Origin: Aurelia coerulea | Taxonomy: Eukaryota; Cnidaria; Scyphozoa; Semaeostomeae; Ulmaridae | Assembly (NCBI GenBank): GCA_039566865.1 | Contig: CM076951.1 | Coordinates: 12,471,484 to 12,535,483, forward strand | Direction: 5' to 3' | DNA: 64,000 bases | Shown here: positions 61,373 to 64,000 of the stretch, piece by piece | How positions within the stretch are numbered: the stretch's first letter is position 1 | How the letters are laid out: each line of letters opens with the position of its first letter | Program-made: the position numbers and the translations under genes | Notes under the pieces: generated by a model | Told to the model about the DNA's origin: nothing | What the model saw: the letters and a program-made list of their open reading frames with translations, nothing else | Databases searched by the model: none

Positions 61373-64000
61373 TGGCAGTTCAGTTCAGTTCAGTTTCATT
61401 GATCATCAATCTATACTATATACAATTCTACACAATTACATTACAAATAAATACAATACTAAATTAATAACATCAAATACAAAACTACAATATAAGCAAA
61501 AGGAAAGGATATTACATGATTGTATATAGTATAGATCGATTAAGGAGGAGCTCTCTAAGTAGGTAAACTAATCGAGAGAGAGCCCCCCCATAAAAACAAA
61601 GAAACTAAAAAAATATCAAGATAAAAAACTATGAACCAGATGTACCCCGAGGAAATGACAAACCTTGATGCGGAAGAAGAGAGACAGACAAACTAGACAT
61701 AGGAGTCGATATAATAAGCTTTCAATTTAGACCGAAAGAGTGAAATAGAGCCAGCAACGCGTATGAAAAGTGGAAGAGTATTCCATAATTTAGAGCCAAA
61801 ATATTGGACTGTTTGGAGTCCATAAAGGGAGGTCCTTTTTAAAGAAAGAAACAGATCACCTCTGGTAGACTGACGAGTTCCAATCCTGTGAACAGAAGAA
61901 TTTGGAGTAAAGTAGTTATAAAAGCAGACAGGTGAGAGTTTGTTTATAGCTTTATAGGCAAATGTTGATATATTTAAATGAAGCATGTCCTGAAGCTTGA
62001 TTATCTTTAATGTGTGAAACAAAGGTGCAGATGGAGCAGTAAATGGTTGGAATTTTATACATCTTAGGATTTTCTTCTGCAAAAGGAACAACTGATTTAA
62101 GTAAGTGTCATAGGTAAGACCCCATACTATAATACCATAATTGAGAAAAGACGAGAAGAATGAATTATAGAGACAGATCAGGGTCTGTAGAGGAACATAG
62201 TGTCTGACTTTAAAGAAGATTCCAGTAGTCCTAGAAAGTTTTTTACAAAATTCATTGATGTGGTATTTCCAAGAAAGATGCTCATCAACAAGTACACCTA
62301 GAAACTTAACATACTTAGTCCTTTTGATACTTTTCTTGCCAAATCTAAGGTTTATCAAGTCTGTTAATTGTTTCCTGGGGGAATGAAATAGGATAAAATT
62401 TGTTTTGTCAATATTCAGAGCAAGTTTGTTGCAATCAAGCCAGGATTTTACTTTGCTAAGTTCCTTATTAACTTTTTTGGTTAGCCTTGTCAGGTCATTC
62501 GCTTCAAAATAAATATTGGTATCATCAGCAAATAAAAAGAAAGTCAATATTTTAGATGAGTTTGGTAAGTCATTAATGTAGATTAGGAACAGCAAAGGAC
62601 CTAGTACAGACCCCTGTGGAACACCGCATGTTATGTCACATGTAGATGATGAGATACCATTAACTGAAACAAACTGCTTACGATCACTAAGGTAAGACTT
62701 AAACCAACTTAAGGCAGTTCCTCTGATACCATAGTGTTCCAGCTTTTTCAAGAGAATATCATGATTGACAGTATCGAAGGCCTTTTGTAGATCAATAAAT
62801 ATACCACAACCAACTCTATTATTATCAAGTGATGATTTTATACTCTCAGTTAAACTGACTAGCGCATGATCAGTTGAGTGACCATTACGAAACCCAAACT
62901 GCATGTTAAACAGCAACTCACATATATCAAGAAATTTATAAAGGCGTTGATACATTATTTTTTCAAATATTTTACTGAAAATGGAAAGCAGAGAAATTGG
63001 TCTATAGTTTGACTTTTTGGTAGTGAGACCTTTCTTAAACACTGGAATCACCTTTGCAATTTTTAACTTATCAGGGAAAATACCTGTTAAAAAAGACTCA
63101 TTGATCAAACTAGCAAGATGAAAAGAGATCGGTGACTCAAGTATCTTCAATAATTTGACTGGGATACTATTGGGACCACAAGATTTACCATTCTTTAGAG
63201 CCTGAATAACAGATGATACTTCATTAGAAGTGCAAGGGGAAAGGAAAATAGAATCCACATTAGGATTAGCTAAGTATGAAAATGGAGATCTAGGAACCCT
63301 TGGGATTGTCTTCGTGATATCATTTGCAACATTAGTGAAGAAATGGTTAAATTCATTTGCCATCTTGCCTGGATCAGAGATTCGGGAGCCGTCTTTGTCT
63401 GTCAGATAAGAAATAGTATCTAGATTGTTTGAGTTTAAACTGATAATATTCTTGATGCCATTCCAAAGCATTTTCATGTTACTCTTATTATCATCAAAAT
63501 ACTGATGATAATAATTTTTCTTACTCTCCCTTATTTCATTCACAACACGATTGCGAAACAGTTTAAATGCTCTTAGATCAGCTGAGGAGTTGGTTGATTT
63601 GAACTTTTGAAACAACTTATCTCTGATTTTCATCATTTTTTGTATACGCAACTTAATCCAGGGTTTATTTCTTAGTTTTAATCTTTTTTTAGTTAGCTTT
63701 TTTTTGGGGCAATGCTTATCAATGAGACAATGAAGACCTAGTAGAAAGCTATCAAACTTTCCATCCAGATTAATATTTTGATCAGAAAGGAAGGACATGT
63801 CAATTTCAGCATAATCAGCCAGGAACTTATTGGCATCAAAGTGACTGTAATCATAAGAAAGGTAAGATGAGGCTTTGTAATCAAATTTACAATCATAAAT
63901 GATGCAAAATTGGGGTAGATGATCTGATATTAGAGACAAAATATTCCCACTATGAATTTTGGAATCTGGGGCACTGTTTACAAAAATGTTGTCAATGAGG
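61373..64000 (-). mobile_element. Second LINE (CR1/L2-like), continuing past the window
   Basis: Minus strand: end of endonuclease, full reverse transcriptase, a ~300-bp 3' UTR, and a tail of four TGAAC repeats (61375-61396) where the other LINE has poly(A). A short tandem 3' tail is known from CR1/L2-type elements. Confidence 0.85.
61693..64000 (-). CDS. LINE reverse transcriptase with end of AP endonuclease (partial)
   Basis: The frame is open to the window edge (769 codons visible). The first visible residues (IDNIFVNS ... ILSLISDHLPQF) are the C-terminal S-D-H block of the endonuclease. Then GKSCGPNSIPVKLLK, NYRPISLLSIFSKIFEK, GFRNGHSTDHALVSL, FIDLQKAFDTVNHDIL (catalytic D), GVPQGSVLGPLLFLIYIND, FLFADDTNIYF (catalytic FADD) and KFLGVLVDEHLSW. 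The C-terminus ends in FGSKLWNTLPLFIRVAGSIS and FRSKLKAYYIDSYV, a common CR1/L2 ending. No stop or frameshift in the visible part, so it may be functional. Confidence 0.92.
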   Translation of the reverse strand, partial: LIDNIFVNSAPDSKIHSGNILSLISDHLPQFCIIYDCKFDYKASSYLSYDYSHFDANKFLADYAEIDMSFLSDQNINLDGKFDSFLLGLHCLIDKHCPKKKLTKKRLKLRNKPWIKLRIQKMMKIRDKLFQKFKSTNSSADLRAFKLFRNRVVNEIRESKKNYYHQYFDDNKSNMKMLWNGIKNIISLNSNNLDTISYLTDKDGSRISDPGKMANEFNHFFTNVANDITKTIPRVPRSPFSYLANPNVDSIFLSPCTSNEVSSVIQALKNGKSCGPNSIPVKLLKILESPISFHLASLINESFLTGIFPDKLKIAKVIPVFKKGLTTKKSNYRPISLLSIFSKIFEKIMYQRLYKFLDICELLFNMQFGFRNGHSTDHALVSLTESIKSSLDNNRVGCGIFIDLQKAFDTVNHDILLKKLEHYGIRGTALSWFKSYLSDRKQFVSVNGISSSTCDITCGVPQGSVLGPLLFLIYINDLPNSSKILTFFLFADDTNIYFEANDLTRLTKKVNKELSKVKSWLDCNKLALNIDKTNFILFHSPRKQLTDLINLRFGKKSIKRTKYVKFLGVLVDEHLSWKYHINEFCKKLSRTTGIFFKVRHYVPLQTLICLYNSFFSSFLNYGIIVWGLTYDTYLNQLFLLQKKILRCIKFQPFTAPSAPLFHTLKIIKLQDMLHLNISTFAYKAINKLSPVCFYNYFTPNSSVHRIGTRQSTRGDLFLSLKRTSLYGLQTVQYFGSKLWNTLPLFIRVAGSISLFRSKLKAYYIDSYV

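Overview
The window looks like a transposon-saturated stretch of an AT-rich metazoan genome. The mix of elements (BEL/Pao LTR elements, CR1/L2-type LINEs with a 2A-like peptide, an L1-type ORF1, mariner, hAT, piggyBac-like and foldback elements, KDZ-like and Kolobok-like coding relics) best fits a cnidarian such as a coral or anemone. That assignment is an inference; no rRNA, tRNA or host marker gene was found, and I saw no convincing single-copy host gene.

Layout. 1-10 kb: an L1-type ORF1 (minus), a 677-bp element with RAG/Transib-like termini, another TIR element, a decayed KDZ-like coding fragment, and a ~0.55-kb segment duplicated in tandem. 10.9-14.7 kb: a satellite of ~31-bp monomers organised as ~280-bp higher-order repeats, then folded into alternating orientations and re-amplified as a 1,112-bp super-unit. 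16.5-25.1 kb: two nested BEL/Pao retrotransposons in opposite orientation, both lacking the integrase core. 25.5-31.3 kb: a decayed mariner, an integrase remnant and a hAT-type MITE. 32.7-36.7 kb: a long intronless minus-strand gene (about 1,335 codons) with coiled coil, a candidate RNase H-like core and two C-terminal Tudor-like modules, the best candidate here for an undescribed transposase-like protein. 36.9-37.4 kb: a piggyBac-like MITE. 37.5-42.1 kb: a nearly intact LINE (2A-like peptide, endonuclease, reverse transcriptase, poly(A)) with one in-frame stop. 43.8-44.4 kb: a 67-bp satellite. 47-54 kb: a hAT relic and dispersed minus-strand exons of a KDZ/HMGXB3-like gene, interrupted by two foldback elements and a mariner-type MITE; a Ty3-like LTR-gag fragment follows. 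55.4-57.0 kb: about 103 copies of a 15-bp minisatellite. 58.8-59.9 kb: a large palindromic foldback element. 60.3 kb: a Kolobok-like transposase exon. 61.4-64 kb: a second LINE (minus) running off the window.

There is no operon-like cooperation. The coherent themes are parasitism and nesting: MITEs and foldbacks that depend on transposases supplied elsewhere, retroelements that lost integrase, and a KDZ-like gene broken up by later insertions. All domain names rest on motif reading by eye, without database searches.
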